64,000 nucleotides of DNA from Pseudoalteromonas arabiensis (GCF_001550155.1 NZ_LRUF01000024.1:516016-580015); one strand, 5' to 3'. Positions 34,462 to 44,204 are shown, counted from the first letter of the stretch. The notes: generated by a model not told the origin, from the letters alone. Numbers and translations are program-made.

Positions 34462-37056
34462 GTGTTAGCTAAAAATTTTAAGAAAAGCTTATTAGCAGTT
34501 AATATCGGTCTTGTAATGAGTGCCGGATTCACTGGTGCTGCCTATGCAGCAGATGAAACAAAAGTTCAAGAGGACGTTGAAGTTATTGAAGTTCGCGGTA
34601 TTCGCCGTTCACTTGAAGCGTCAATGAATACTAAACGCTTTGCTGACAGCGTTGTCGATGCTGTTTCTGCAGAAGATGTAGGTAAGTTTCCTGATGGTGA
34701 CGTAGGTGAAGCGCTTGGCCGTATTTCGGGCGTTGCAGTTAACCGTCAGTTTGGTCAAGGCCAGCAAGTATCGATCCGTGGTGCATCTAGCCAACTTACA
34801 CGTACTCTTTTAAACGGTCAAACAGTGGCATCAACTGGTTGGTACGACCAACAGTCTATCGACCGTAGCTTTAACTACACTCTATTACCACCTGAGCTTG
34901 TAGGTGAAATCCAGGTTTATAAATCGTCACAAGCTGACATCGTTGAAGGTGGTGTAGGTGGTACTGTTATTGTTAATACACGCAAACCACTAGACCTTGA
35001 TGCTGGTACTACTTTCTTAAGTGCTAAAGCAGATTACGGTACTATTTCTGAAGAAACTGACCCGCAAATTTCAGGTTTATTTAGCTGGAAAAATGATGAA
35101 GAAACATTCGGTGTTCTAGGTTCAGTTTCATGGGCAGAAACGAACTATCAACGTAATGGTATTGAGTCACTAATTGGCTGGGGTGACATTGTTCCAACCA
35201 CTTTCCAACAAGAGCGTGAGCGTACAGCATTAAATGCTACATTCCAGTATCGCCCAACTGAAAATCTAGAATTAGGCTTGAATATCATGAGCCTAGAGTT
35301 AGATGCAAACAACGCAAATACCTCAAACTTCGTGATGTTCCCTGATGATAAAGATGCAGCGTGTGAGCAAACGAATGCATCAGGAACGTGTACTTTCTAC
35401 CGTCGTACTGGCGAAGGTGCAAATCCAGGTTGGGTACAAACATGGGCGCGTATTGCGAGCATGACATCAGATACAGCTGATTTTAGCCTTAAATATGAAG
35501 GTGAAAACTTCACATTAAAAGGTCGTTTCGGTACTACTGAATCAGAAGGTGGTACAGACTTAACAGCGAACTACGGTAACTTCATTGGTTTACCCTCTGA
35601 TTATGCGGGTACGTATGATGCAACTGGCGAAGTAATTAAAATTGATATCAATAATAAATACTTTGAACCATCAGATTTTACAGGTCCACTTTCTCCAGCT
35701 GGTTGGTCACTTAAGAAACAGCCTAATACAGATGAAGAAACCTATGCACAGTTAGACCTTACCTTCCCAGTAGATTTTGGTGCGATTACAGCTATCAAAA
35801 CAGGTTTCCGCTGGGCTGATCACGAAGTTAAACAAGAAACTTACTCAACGACACTAACAGATGTATTACCTACAGGTGATGGTGAAACATACTTCTCAGG
35901 TACTATGTCTTCAGGTGCAGGTTTTACTCTACCTGAGCCAGACTTTGATAGAATGATTACAGATGCTCGTGCCGCAATTGTAAGCTTTGATAACGACTCA
36001 GATGTGTATCGTTCAGGCTATGGTACAATTGAAGAAGAAAACTTTGCTGTGTATGCAATGGCAGAATTCTCTGCAGAATCTATTCGTGGTAACTTTGGCT
36101 TACGCTATATTTCTACAGATGCTGAATCTGACTACTATGGCTTTGCCAACGGTACTTATGAAAGCACATTAAGCACAGATAAAGCGAGCTATAACGATAT
36201 TCTACCAAGCATTAACATTGCTTTTGATATCGCTGAAGATGTGATTCTACGTACTTCTGCAGCACAGGTTATTGCACGTCCTAACTATACCGATATGTTC
36301 TCTGCGTCTTCATTTGCAGGTTATTCAGATGGCACAGCAGGTAACGAAGTATTAACAAAAGGTAATGTGGGTCTTAACCCATTCAAAGCAACTCAGGCCG
36401 ATTTAGGCATCGAGTGGTACTTTGATGGTGATGGCATGGTAAGTGCGACGTACTTCTTTAAAGACATCACTTCATTTGTTACATCTAGTCAAATCTTAAA
36501 CCAACAGATTGGTGTATTTGACCCTGATACGCAAGGTGATAACTGGACTCTTTCAACTAAGTTGAATGCAACAGGCGGTCAAATTGAAGGTATCGAGCTA
36601 CAAATTCAAGATGGTTTTGACAGTGGTTTTGGTTACTCAGTTAACTATACGTTTGTAGATGCACCGTCTGAGGCTGAAAATTACCCAGATCAAATTCCTC
36701 TATTCTCTGATTCATCTGAGCATACAGTAAACTTAGTGGGTTACTATGAAACAGATACTTACTCAGCGCGTTTAGCTTATAACTGGCGTTCAGAGTACAT
36801 GATTCGTGAGCTTCCTGGTTTCTATGGTAACCGTGAGCACCAATCATACGGTACATTAGATTTCAGCGCGAACTACAGTGTAACTGAGAATATTGATGTA
36901 ACATTTGAAGCTGTTAACTTAACTGAAGAAGACAGCATTCAAATTGGTGTTGCACCAAGCGATGCTGAAGTGGTTCCAGAACTTCGTAATGGCTACCCAG
37001 CATGGAGCTTTGAAGGTGAAGCACGCTACAAGCTAGGTGTTACGCTTCGTTTCTAA
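34462..37056 (+). CDS. TonB-dependent receptor, carbohydrate-type (Xanthomonas/Caulobacter group)
   Basis: An 864-residue outer-membrane receptor with signal peptide (ending GAAYA), TonB box region EDVEVIEVRGIRRSL, plug domain (about 30-180: RISGVAVNRQFGQGQQVSIRG, SSQADIVEGGVGGTVIVNTRKP) and a C-terminal barrel ending RYKLGVTLRF. The VEVIEVRGIRRSLE opening belongs to the group that takes up plant or algal sugars. The GTG start has AAGGGGA upstream. A LacI-type operator precedes it, and the following halogenase, DUF6445 and SapC genes often travel with it. The ligand is probably a glucose-containing oligosaccharide; this is inference. Confidence 0.9.
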   Translation: MLAKNFKKSLLAVNIGLVMSAGFTGAAYAADETKVQEDVEVIEVRGIRRSLEASMNTKRFADSVVDAVSAEDVGKFPDGDVGEALGRISGVAVNRQFGQGQQVSIRGASSQLTRTLLNGQTVASTGWYDQQSIDRSFNYTLLPPELVGEIQVYKSSQADIVEGGVGGTVIVNTRKPLDLDAGTTFLSAKADYGTISEETDPQISGLFSWKNDEETFGVLGSVSWAETNYQRNGIESLIGWGDIVPTTFQQERERTALNATFQYRPTENLELGLNIMSLELDANNANTSNFVMFPDDKDAACEQTNASGTCTFYRRTGEGANPGWVQTWARIASMTSDTADFSLKYEGENFTLKGRFGTTESEGGTDLTANYGNFIGLPSDYAGTYDATGEVIKIDINNKYFEPSDFTGPLSPAGWSLKKQPNTDEETYAQLDLTFPVDFGAITAIKTGFRWADHEVKQETYSTTLTDVLPTGDGETYFSGTMSSGAGFTLPEPDFDRMITDARAAIVSFDNDSDVYRSGYGTIEEENFAVYAMAEFSAESIRGNFGLRYISTDAESDYYGFANGTYESTLSTDKASYNDILPSINIAFDIAEDVILRTSAAQVIARPNYTDMFSASSFAGYSDGTAGNEVLTKGNVGLNPFKATQADLGIEWYFDGDGMVSATYFFKDITSFVTSSQILNQQIGVFDPDTQGDNWTLSTKLNATGGQIEGIELQIQDGFDSGFGYSVNYTFVDAPSEAENYPDQIPLFSDSSEHTVNLVGYYETDTYSARLAYNWRSEYMIRELPGFYGNREHQSYGTLDFSANYSVTENIDVTFEAVNLTEEDSIQIGVAPSDAEVVPELRNGYPAWSFEGEARYKLGVTLRF

Positions 37057-37079
37057 TTTTAATTAGATAACGAATCTAT

Positions 37080-37107
37080 TAAAGCCCAGTTTGTACTGGG
37101 CTTTTTT
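37080..37107 (+). terminator. Terminator after the TonB receptor
   Basis: A 10-bp stem (37081-37090 with 37095-37104) and a T run between the receptor and halogenase genes. Partial read-through would reduce halogenase expression relative to the receptor. Confidence 0.85.
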
Positions 37108-37132
37108 GTGAGTAAATGAAAGCGAGTTAATA

Positions 37133-38647
37133 ATGATAAAGAAAATCGCAATTGTTGGTGGCGGAACCGCAGGCTGGTTAGCTGCTAACCATTTAGGGCA
37201 GTCTCTGCAAGGAAGTAACATTGAGATTACTTTAATAGAATCACCGACTATTCCTACAATCGGTGTTGGCGAAGGTACAGTGCCTTCAATGCGTAACTCA
37301 TTACAAAAGTTTGGTATTAGCGAAAGCGATTTTATTAATGAATGTGATGTGACATTTAAGCAATCAATTAAGTTTGTTAATTGGTTGGATAAAACAAAAC
37401 ATGGCAGTAATTTTTATCATCATTTGTTTGATCATCCTCATATTTTCGGTGAGCAACTAACAGATGCTTGGCTTGCTGCAAATGAGTCGTCTGACTATGC
37501 TTCGTTTGTTTCAAAGCAGCACTTATGTTGTGAAAAAAACTTAGCACCCAAGACGATTACTACCCCAGAATTTATGGGTGTTAATGGCTATGCTTATCAT
37601 TTTGACGCCAAAAAATTTGCTGCATTTTTAAGTCGTCATGCAGAGCAATCTTTTTCTGTAAAACATCATTTTGCAGATATAAAAGATGTTGTAGTAGATG
37701 ATGCAGGCTACATAACACACTTAGTTGATGAAGATGATGTGGCAATGGCATTTGACTTTGTTATTGATTGCACCGGTTTTTCTGCAGCAATTCTTGGCAA
37801 CAAGCTGGGAGTTGAGTTCTTAGATAAGTCAGATTGCCTACTAACAGACACTGCGATCACTCTACAAGTTCCTACCTCGCCAGATGATGAAATTCCTCCC
37901 TATACAATTGCAACCGCGCACCAAGCAGGCTGGATTTGGGATATTGCCCTCACACAGCGAAGAGGTGTTGGTTTTGTGTATTCATCTAAATATATGACTG
38001 AACAACAAGCGTTAGACAAATTACACACATATTTAGGTGAAAAGTTTAACCATCTAACTCCCAGAAAAATCCCCATGAAAGTAGGGCGAAGGGAAAAAAT
38101 GTGGCATAAAAACTGTGTCGCCATTGGTCTATCGCAAGGATTTGTAGAACCACTCGAAGCCACTGCAATTTTAATCGCTGACTTTTCTGCAAACCTACTA
38201 GCAAAGCGTTTTCCTCGCTGTAAAGCGGATATTGCATTAGTGATTGATGACTACAATCGCCATGTTAATTACGTGTGGGAGCAGACGTTTGATTTTATAA
38301 AAATGCATTACTGTATTTCAGACAGAACTGATTCTGAGTTCTGGATTGATAACCGTAAAGATGAGCAATTATCACAGCAATTGAAAAATAACTTAGCGCG
38401 TTGGCAAAGATTTGCGCCAAATAGAGAAGACTTTGCAAGTAAATTTGATTTGTTCGACCTTGAGAATTACTTGTATGTATTGTTTGGCATGCGTTACCTT
38501 CCTGCATCAGACACACTAAATACTGTGCGCGGTTTTGAGCAATTAACGTCGTTAAAGCAACAGCGAGTTAATCAGTTGTTAGGTGAGCTTCCAACACACA
38601 GAGCGCTGCTCGAGAAAATTAAAAAGTTTGGAATGCAAAAACAGTAA
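37133..38647 (+). CDS. Tryptophan-halogenase-like flavoprotein
   Basis: A 504-residue FAD enzyme: dinucleotide motif GGGTAGW (9-15), then GVGEGTVPSMRN, and TFKQSIKFVNW with Lys76 at the position of the catalytic lysine of PrnA. The second signature (WxWxIP in true halogenases) reads WIWDIA, so the proline is changed. Members beside TonB receptors in Alteromonadales have no proven halogenation product. It lies 76 bp after the receptor, behind a terminator, and is probably part of the same regulon. Confidence 0.85.
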   Translation: MIKKIAIVGGGTAGWLAANHLGQSLQGSNIEITLIESPTIPTIGVGEGTVPSMRNSLQKFGISESDFINECDVTFKQSIKFVNWLDKTKHGSNFYHHLFDHPHIFGEQLTDAWLAANESSDYASFVSKQHLCCEKNLAPKTITTPEFMGVNGYAYHFDAKKFAAFLSRHAEQSFSVKHHFADIKDVVVDDAGYITHLVDEDDVAMAFDFVIDCTGFSAAILGNKLGVEFLDKSDCLLTDTAITLQVPTSPDDEIPPYTIATAHQAGWIWDIALTQRRGVGFVYSSKYMTEQQALDKLHTYLGEKFNHLTPRKIPMKVGRREKMWHKNCVAIGLSQGFVEPLEATAILIADFSANLLAKRFPRCKADIALVIDDYNRHVNYVWEQTFDFIKMHYCISDRTDSEFWIDNRKDEQLSQQLKNNLARWQRFAPNREDFASKFDLFDLENYLYVLFGMRYLPASDTLNTVRGFEQLTSLKQQRVNQLLGELPTHRALLEKIKKFGMQKQ

Positions 38648-38653
38648 ACAGCA

Positions 38654-38686
38654 AATAAGTGGCTTTTAATTAACAAGCCACTTATT
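38654..38686. terminator. Terminator between halogenase and DUF6445 genes
   Basis: A perfect 12-bp stem (38654-38665 with 38675-38686) between convergent genes; its right arm contains the stop of the minus-strand gene. Confidence 0.6.
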
Positions 38687-39392
38687 CAATTCTAAAAAAC
38701 GATGAAATAGAGAGTCGACTATTTTTAATATCTTGGCTATATGGTAGGTTGTTTTTTAAGGCCGCACTATGAAGCAGGTTGCTTTTATAAAGTACCACAC
38801 GGTTTGGTTTTGCCTCTATATCAATAATTTTTTCAAATAGCTCAGTACTTTCATCTAAATAGCCTTGATGTGTACTTTCATGTTGTTGTACGTTTTTGAT
38901 TATATCGTGGACGATATTTTGATTTTCAGCGGTAATTTTAATTGTATTTGTTGGTTTGTATTTATAAATACCTGTACCACCCCATTCTTTACTTGATAAA
39001 TAATGTACAGCAGCATAGGTTTTATCATCTGTTGAATCAATATGTGGCATGCGCTGCATGACATGTAATTCATTAGCAGATTGCGTTACAACCGAGAGCT
39101 TACATTTATGCAAATAGAGATTGTTATTTCCAGAATCTATAACACCTTCCGTTATTAAGCTTTGCAGTAGTTGTTCAAACACTCGGTAATAAGGGGCTGG
39201 CATTTCGTCGCGTTTACCAGGGTACAAGGTGCCATCTGTGCCGATAGGTTGAAAGTATGCGACGTTTGATGCGAAATGATAAACACCTTGAAGATGGCTT
39301 AAAAAATCATCAATAATAATGATGTTTTCATCAATACTTTCAATATTGATTACCTGCACTTTATAGTTTTTATTTAATTGATAACTTTCCAT
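38682..39392 (-). CDS. DUF6445 family protein, 2-oxoglutarate/iron oxygenase-like
   Basis: A 236-residue soluble protein. PHIDS gives a His-x-Asp pair, LLHSAALKNN a distal His and NSRLSISSFFRI a following Arg, the spacing of a 2-oxoglutarate/Fe(II) oxygenase facial triad. IIIDDFLSH at the start matches DUF6445 proteins that co-occur with TonB receptors and flavin halogenases. It faces the halogenase gene. A modification of receptor or substrate has been imagined for such genes, but nothing is shown. Confidence 0.7.
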   Translation of the reverse strand: MESYQLNKNYKVQVINIESIDENIIIIDDFLSHLQGVYHFASNVAYFQPIGTDGTLYPGKRDEMPAPYYRVFEQLLQSLITEGVIDSGNNNLYLHKCKLSVVTQSANELHVMQRMPHIDSTDDKTYAAVHYLSSKEWGGTGIYKYKPTNTIKITAENQNIVHDIIKNVQQHESTHQGYLDESTELFEKIIDIEAKPNRVVLYKSNLLHSAALKNNLPYSQDIKNSRLSISSFFRIE

Positions 39393-39638
39393 TTAAATGC
39401 TCAGTAAATTCCTCATCATTAATGAATATACTAACAAAAATAATTAGTTAGAGGCGAGGGGATTTTGCCTTAATTTACCGCTTTTCTAGGCTGTTTTTTA
39501 ACCGTTGTTGAGTAATTATTTGTGTTAAAAAATAATGTACAATCTGCCACAAAATTTTCACTTCCTTTTTGTGTCTAAAACCGATAGGCTTTGGGCACTA
39601 ACAGCAAAACATATATAAAATTATAATGGAGCAGTATC

Positions 39639-40343
39639 ATGGCGGAGCAACAAGTACAGCCTTTACATAACGAAAAACATGCCAACACTAAAATTCAAAA
39701 CGGCATCCATGTCGAGTTCATGAAATCTCAGCATTTAGTTCCTGTGGTTGCCCACGAATTTGCACGTATCGCAAATGAATTTCCAATGGCTTTTGTTAAA
39801 AACAATGAATCAGGTCAATTCCAAGCTGTTGCGATCTTTGGTCTAGAGCCAGGCGAAAACTTATTTATCGAAGATGACAAGTGGACAGCCGCTTTCGCAC
39901 CTATGGCGATGACACGTTATCCTCTTGGTCTAGTAAAACACCCTGAGGGTGACCAATTTGGTATCGTTATTGACGAAGCAAGCCCACTTGTAAGTGAAGA
40001 AACGGGTAATGCACTTTTCGAAAATGGTGAAGAGACTGAATACCTTAAACGTCGTAAAGAAGCACTTGTTTCTTTCATCGAGTTTTCTCAAGTAACAGAC
40101 GCATTCACTAAGTTCTTAGCTGATAAAGAGCTTTTAGTTGCGCAAACATTAACTGTAGATATCAAAGGTGAGAAAAAGGACATCAGTGGTATTTACCTTG
40201 TAGATGAGAAAAAGTTAAACGCATTAAGCGATGAAGAGTTCCTTGAGCTTCGTAAGCGTGGCTATTTAGCGCCTATCTACTCATTCTTAACGTCTACTCA
40301 TCAAGTAGCACGTCTGGCACGTTTAAAAGCTGCTAAAGCATAA
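39639..40343 (+). CDS. SapC family protein
   Basis: A 234-residue SapC-like protein: VPVVAHEFARIANEFPMAFVKN, FAPMAMTRYPLGLV and KRRKEALVSFIEFSQVTDAF are characteristic. It lacks a signal peptide in this version. SapC-like genes commonly stand next to carbohydrate TonB receptors and halogenases in Alteromonadales and Caulobacterales. The original S-layer name is historical, and function is unknown. The 246-bp gap upstream presumably carries its promoter. Confidence 0.85.
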   Translation: MAEQQVQPLHNEKHANTKIQNGIHVEFMKSQHLVPVVAHEFARIANEFPMAFVKNNESGQFQAVAIFGLEPGENLFIEDDKWTAAFAPMAMTRYPLGLVKHPEGDQFGIVIDEASPLVSEETGNALFENGEETEYLKRRKEALVSFIEFSQVTDAFTKFLADKELLVAQTLTVDIKGEKKDISGIYLVDEKKLNALSDEEFLELRKRGYLAPIYSFLTSTHQVARLARLKAAKA

Positions 40344-40360
40344 TTTTAAACAGCTAAAGA

Positions 40361-40386
40361 AAAGCGCCATTTGGCGCTTTTTTTAT
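40361..40386 (+). terminator. Rho-independent terminator after sapC
   Basis: A 9-bp stem (40361-40369 with 40372-40380), very short loop, seven Ts. Confidence 0.85.
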
Positions 40387-40468
40387 TTCTTTCATCGGGT
40401 AATACTTGAAAATTGCCGATGAATTATTCACATTGGGCTTATCACCAAAATAAATATAAGTGCCCATT

Positions 40469-41503
40469 ATGTTAAAAACATTACTCACCTCAGCCATTGC
40501 GCTTAGCGCATTGTCACTCAGTGTTCCAACTTACAGCGCAGAGCAGCCGTTTGCTATTGCCATTCATGGTGGTGCTGGCACCATAGAAAAAAGCCGCTTT
40601 ACAGCAGAACAAGAAAAAGCCTATCGGGCAAAATTAAAAGAGGCAGTAGAAACTGGCTACACAGTGCTAGAGAAGGGCGGTGAGAGCTTAGATGCAATTA
40701 CAGCAGCTATCAATGTACTTGAAAACTCGCCATTTTTTAATGCTGGTCGTGGTGCTGTGTATACCTATGATGGCGCGCATGAATTAGATGCTTCGATAAT
40801 GGATGGCCGTAATCGACAAGCTGGCGCAGTTGCAGGCATTAAACACATTGAAAACCCAATCAACCTTGCTCGTTTAGTGATGGAAAAGTCAGTGCACGTG
40901 ATGCTGAGCGGTCAAGGGGCTGAAGACTTTGCAAAAACGCAAGGTGTTCCTTTGGTTGAAAATAATCTGTTTGATACAGAAAGTCGCTATGAAGCACTTT
41001 TAAAAGCTAAAGAAAAACTAGATAAGCAACAAGTAACCAGTAAAGATTATCAAGCAGCACATCAAGCCTTGCCAGTTAATTATAAAATGGGCACCGTCGG
41101 TGCCGTTGCGCTTGATAAAAACGGCAATATCGCCGCAGGCACTTCAACCGGTGGCATGACGGCGAAACGCTTTGGCCGCGTTGGTGATGCACCAGTAATT
41201 GGTGCAGGTACCTTTGCTGAAAACGAGTCATGTGCAGTATCGGCGACAGGGCATGGTGAGTACTTTATTCGTTACAATGTGGCTGCTGACATTTGCGCGC
41301 GTGTAAAATACCAAGGTAAAACGATAGTTGAAGCGGGTAACGAGGTAATCCACGATGTTTTAATGCCTGTTGGCGGTACTGGTGGCGTGATCATCATTGA
41401 TGCTAAAGGCAATATCAGCTTACCGTTTAATACTGCGGGTATGTATCGTGCGAGTAAATCAAATACATCACCAACGTATGTGGGTATTTTTAAAGACGAA
41501 TAA
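40469..41503 (+). CDS. Exported isoaspartyl peptidase / L-asparaginase (Ntn hydrolase)
   Basis: 344 residues from the ATG at 40469 with signal peptide (LSVPTYSAEQ). The pattern is that of plant-type asparaginases: IAIHGGAGTIEKSR at the start and the autocleavage site GTVGAVALD with nucleophile Thr209, then TSTGGMTAKRFGRVGDAP and GTGGVIIID. The precursor splits before Thr209 to make the alpha/beta heterodimer. It removes isoaspartyl dipeptides or asparagine amide, here in the periplasm. A GTG at 40460 is an alternative start. Confidence 0.92.
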   Translation: MLKTLLTSAIALSALSLSVPTYSAEQPFAIAIHGGAGTIEKSRFTAEQEKAYRAKLKEAVETGYTVLEKGGESLDAITAAINVLENSPFFNAGRGAVYTYDGAHELDASIMDGRNRQAGAVAGIKHIENPINLARLVMEKSVHVMLSGQGAEDFAKTQGVPLVENNLFDTESRYEALLKAKEKLDKQQVTSKDYQAAHQALPVNYKMGTVGAVALDKNGNIAAGTSTGGMTAKRFGRVGDAPVIGAGTFAENESCAVSATGHGEYFIRYNVAADICARVKYQGKTIVEAGNEVIHDVLMPVGGTGGVIIIDAKGNISLPFNTAGMYRASKSNTSPTYVGIFKDE

Positions 41504-41518
41504 TTAATCTTCAGACAA

Positions 41519-41547
41519 TAAAAAACCGAGTTCAACTCGGTTTTTTA
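41519..41547. terminator. Terminator between the asparaginase and queF genes
   Basis: AAAAACCGAGTT pairs with AACTCGGTTTTT around a minimal loop; convergent genes, A and T runs on both sides. Confidence 0.85.
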
Positions 41548-41559
41548 TTGTCATCAAAG

Positions 41560-42405
41560 TTATTGGCGATTAATTTTCACTTGAAAGGGTGTTTCATCTT
41601 GATTCGTTGAGCGATAAGGGTTGATGTCTAAACCACCTCGGCGTGTATAGCGGGCATACACTTCAAGCTCTTCAAGGTTTAATTGCTGCATTAAATCACA
41701 GTAAATACGCTCTACACACTGCTCATGGAACTCGTTATGAGTACGAAACGAAATCAAATATTTTAATAAGGCTTCATGGCAGATTGTTTGACCTTTGTAG
41801 CGAATAATCACGCTTGCCCAATCTGGCTGTGAGGTAATTAAACAGTTCGATTTTAGCAAGTGGCTGTGTAGTGTTTCTGAGATAACGTCATCGCCACTGT
41901 GACGAAGCGAGCTTGAGTCGATATCATAACTGGTGATTTCGATATCAAGATCATCAATACACTCGCCTGGTAACGCGGTAAATGGCAAGCAGTTATAATC
42001 GTCAGCTTTATATAAAGTGACGACGACAGGCGCATTCACGGCGGCAGATAAATCGCTAGTAAGAGCTTGCTGTACGTCTTCAATAGCTGCAAAGCGTGTC
42101 TGGTTAAAACTATTCAGATACAGCTTGAATGATTTTGACTCAATGATGTGACTGCTTTGACAAGGAAACACAAATGTCGCTACAGCAACCATTGGTTTAC
42201 CCTTATTATTGAGCCACGATAACTCATAGCCAGTCCAAATATCTTGCCCTTTGAATGGTAAGTTATTTTCGCTAACACCTAACGCGTCACGATTAAGTTT
42301 ACGGGCAATAGGAAACAATAAGTTAGGTGTGTAGGTGTCTATATACTCAGTTGATTTACCAAGCACACTGTCTTTTAATTCGGGAGAGTTGCTGTAATCT
42401 GTCAT
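41560..42405 (-). CDS. queF: NADPH-dependent 7-cyano-7-deazaguanine reductase QueF
   Basis: A 281-residue bimodular QueF of the E. coli type. [22 protein letters not shown] contains the ESKS(F/L)K motif, and [15 protein letters not shown] carries the catalytic cysteine that forms a thioimide with preQ0. It reduces the nitrile to preQ1 in queuosine synthesis, following QueC. It diverges from syd with 59 bp between them, as in E. coli. Confidence 0.96.
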   Translation of the reverse strand: MTDYSNSPELKDSVLGKSTEYIDTYTPNLLFPIARKLNRDALGVSENNLPFKGQDIWTGYELSWLNNKGKPMVAVATFVFPCQSSHIIESKSFKLYLNSFNQTRFAAIEDVQQALTSDLSAAVNAPVVVTLYKADDYNCLPFTALPGECIDDLDIEITSYDIDSSSLRHSGDDVISETLHSHLLKSNCLITSQPDWASVIIRYKGQTICHEALLKYLISFRTHNEFHEQCVERIYCDLMQQLNLEELEVYARYTRRGGLDINPYRSTNQDETPFQVKINRQ

Positions 42406-42464
42406 CTTTACACTTTTGTGGTTACAATGGCGACATTATACCCAAAGCTAATGAGTTTCGCAGT

Positions 42465-43004
42465 ATGTCCGTTTCTTTAAAACTAGAAAAACTACACCAA
42501 GCATTTAGTGAAAAATGCCTAGAGCGCACGGGAAGGTTACCTGTTATTGAGCATGATGAAGCATGGCCTAGCCCGTGTGAGCAAGGTGATGTTGATGAGC
42601 AAGGCCTTATTCAATGGCGAGCAGCACCGCAACAGCCCAAGGGATCTTTAAATGATTTAGCAAATGCTTTAGCGCTTAATTTTCCTGAAGAGCTGAGTGT
42701 GTTATTTGGCCACCTGTATGCAGGAAACTTGCTAGTTCGCATCGACGATCATCATATTGAGTTGCTGCAAGCATGGAATGAAGACGATTTTAGCCGTTTG
42801 CAGCAGAATATTACTGGCCATGTACTCATGAAACGTAAGTTAAAGCAGCCAGAAACGGTGTTTATGGGTCTTACAGAGCAAGATGACTTACTTATTACTG
42901 TACTGGTTGAAAGCGGGGAGGTTTGCTTAGAGTATGTGGGTAAAAAGCCACATCATGTACTAGCAAACAGCATCAGTGAGTTTTTAGATAAAGTAACGGT
43001 GTAA
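42465..43004 (+). CDS. syd: SecY-interacting protein Syd
   Basis: A 179-residue protein from the ATG at 42465 (MSVSLKLEKLHQAF). DEAWPSPCEQGD, FGHLYAGNLLVRIDDHHIELLQ and a conserved acidic surface are Syd features. It binds SecY at the cytoplasmic face and monitors translocon integrity. The upstream frame to 42327 overlaps queF and is not coding. Position next to queF is conserved with E. coli. Confidence 0.93.
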   Translation: MSVSLKLEKLHQAFSEKCLERTGRLPVIEHDEAWPSPCEQGDVDEQGLIQWRAAPQQPKGSLNDLANALALNFPEELSVLFGHLYAGNLLVRIDDHHIELLQAWNEDDFSRLQQNITGHVLMKRKLKQPETVFMGLTEQDDLLITVLVESGEVCLEYVGKKPHHVLANSISEFLDKVTV

Positions 43005-43017
43005 ACTTAATAAGTAA

Positions 43018-43040
43018 AAAGGGGCGATTGCCCCTTTCAT
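43018..43040. terminator. Terminator after syd
   Basis: AAAGGGGC-GATT-GCCCCTTT, an 8-bp stem with A and T flanks, between convergent genes. Confidence 0.7.
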
Positions 43041-43065
43041 GTATCTGGTTATTGCCTTTATTAAG

Positions 43066-43839
43066 TTATTGAAAGTCCCAAGAGATATTCGAAACAATGC
43101 CACAAGGCTCGCAACGAAAATCAAATAAGCCAAACCATGGTTCGGGCAGCCTCCAATCTCCATTACAGCTAGGGCAACGACGTTCAAGCTCTGATTCTTT
43201 ATCGACGCCGCCAACGCGATACAAATAGTAATAAACTGGCTTCTTTGTTAGATAGCTAATACGCTTAGTGATATCTCGCCCACGGCGGTATAAATCACTG
43301 TTGATACTGGTTAGTTCCTCAAGAGCAGGAAACTCACAACGGGTTGCACCATTGATCTGAATTTGATCGCATGCTTGCCAGTCTTCTTGCCATTTTATCA
43401 GTGTTTTGTAATCACCATTGGCAATCGCAGGAATACGAAATAACGGCACAGGTAAAAAGTCATCACCACAATAAACAGGACTACAGGTATGCACGTAGGT
43501 GGTGTATAAAATATAGCACGACGGATCATCACACATATCTGCGCCATTTGAGTGAATGTCTTGGCCAATCACTTTAACTTTTGGAGCAAGTAAGCCCGCA
43601 GTGTGTAATTGCTCAATACTGTGTTTTACAAATGGGCTGTTATTAAGAGGATGCATTGCATCTTCGGTTGGGCACATCACGCGGGTGATAAAAAATCCAT
43701 CTTTTAGAACAGTAGGAAATTCATCACCAATAATCTGGCCGTTAAAACGAAGCGCATTGACTAAGCGGTTTATTGCCTGCTCGGCAAGCTCTAAGGTGGT
43801 ATCTTGGTAGCAATCAAAAGTCAGATCGACAACAAACAT
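43066..43839 (-). CDS. DUF2310 zinc-ribbon protein
   Basis: A 257-residue protein with two C-terminal CxxC pairs (RRCPSCNGDW and FRCEPCGI) forming a zinc ribbon, and several other cysteines in the middle (MCDDPSCYILYTTYVHTCSP). The whole matches the DUF2310 zinc-ribbon family. Function is unknown. It starts 1 bp from the upstream 88-residue gene's stop, so both are coupled. Confidence 0.82.
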   Translation of the reverse strand: MFVVDLTFDCYQDTTLELAEQAINRLVNALRFNGQIIGDEFPTVLKDGFFITRVMCPTEDAMHPLNNSPFVKHSIEQLHTAGLLAPKVKVIGQDIHSNGADMCDDPSCYILYTTYVHTCSPVYCGDDFLPVPLFRIPAIANGDYKTLIKWQEDWQACDQIQINGATRCEFPALEELTSINSDLYRRGRDITKRISYLTKKPVYYYLYRVGGVDKESELERRCPSCNGDWRLPEPWFGLFDFRCEPCGIVSNISWDFQ

Positions 43840-44105
43840 TATTTTTTCTCAAGCAGTGCTAATAACCTATCTAATTTTGCTTCAATACGATCCAATTGAC
43901 TTTCTTTTGGTGTACTTAGTTTCTCATTTGATGGGTTATTAATGAAATTTTTTATTGAATCCGGATTGTTTTTATATTGGCTTACAGCTGCAATGATCAC
44001 TGGCATCGGCATAGGTTCTGCTAGCTTACTTTTTGTTAGGGCAACTGTTGGGGTTTTACCTTCATCAAGAAGGGTTTTAATTGCATCAAATACAACGGCA
44101 TTCAT
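43839..44105 (-). CDS. Small protein with C-terminal coiled coil, unknown function
   Basis: 88 residues: an N-terminal helical part (FDAIKTLLDEGKTPTVALTK) that resembles KfrA-type DNA-binding N-termini, and a leucine-heptad C-terminus (QLDRIEAKLDRLLALLEKK) likely to oligomerise. It overlaps the DUF2310 gene by 1 bp. DNA binding is a guess from pattern only. Confidence 0.6.
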   Translation of the reverse strand: MNAVVFDAIKTLLDEGKTPTVALTKSKLAEPMPMPVIIAAVSQYKNNPDSIKNFINNPSNEKLSTPKESQLDRIEAKLDRLLALLEKK

Positions 44106-44204
44106 TTTTGTATAAACTCTTTAATAAAGACTAAAAAGCACCGTAGCATATGGGCCACAGTGCGCGTGTATGGTAGCAATAATAGAGGTGGAGTGAAATT
44201 AATT

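Noticed and set aside
42327..42464. Longer Syd start at 42327
   Set aside because: It would overlap queF on the other strand and add 46 residues not seen in Syd; the ATG at 42465 gives the normal length.
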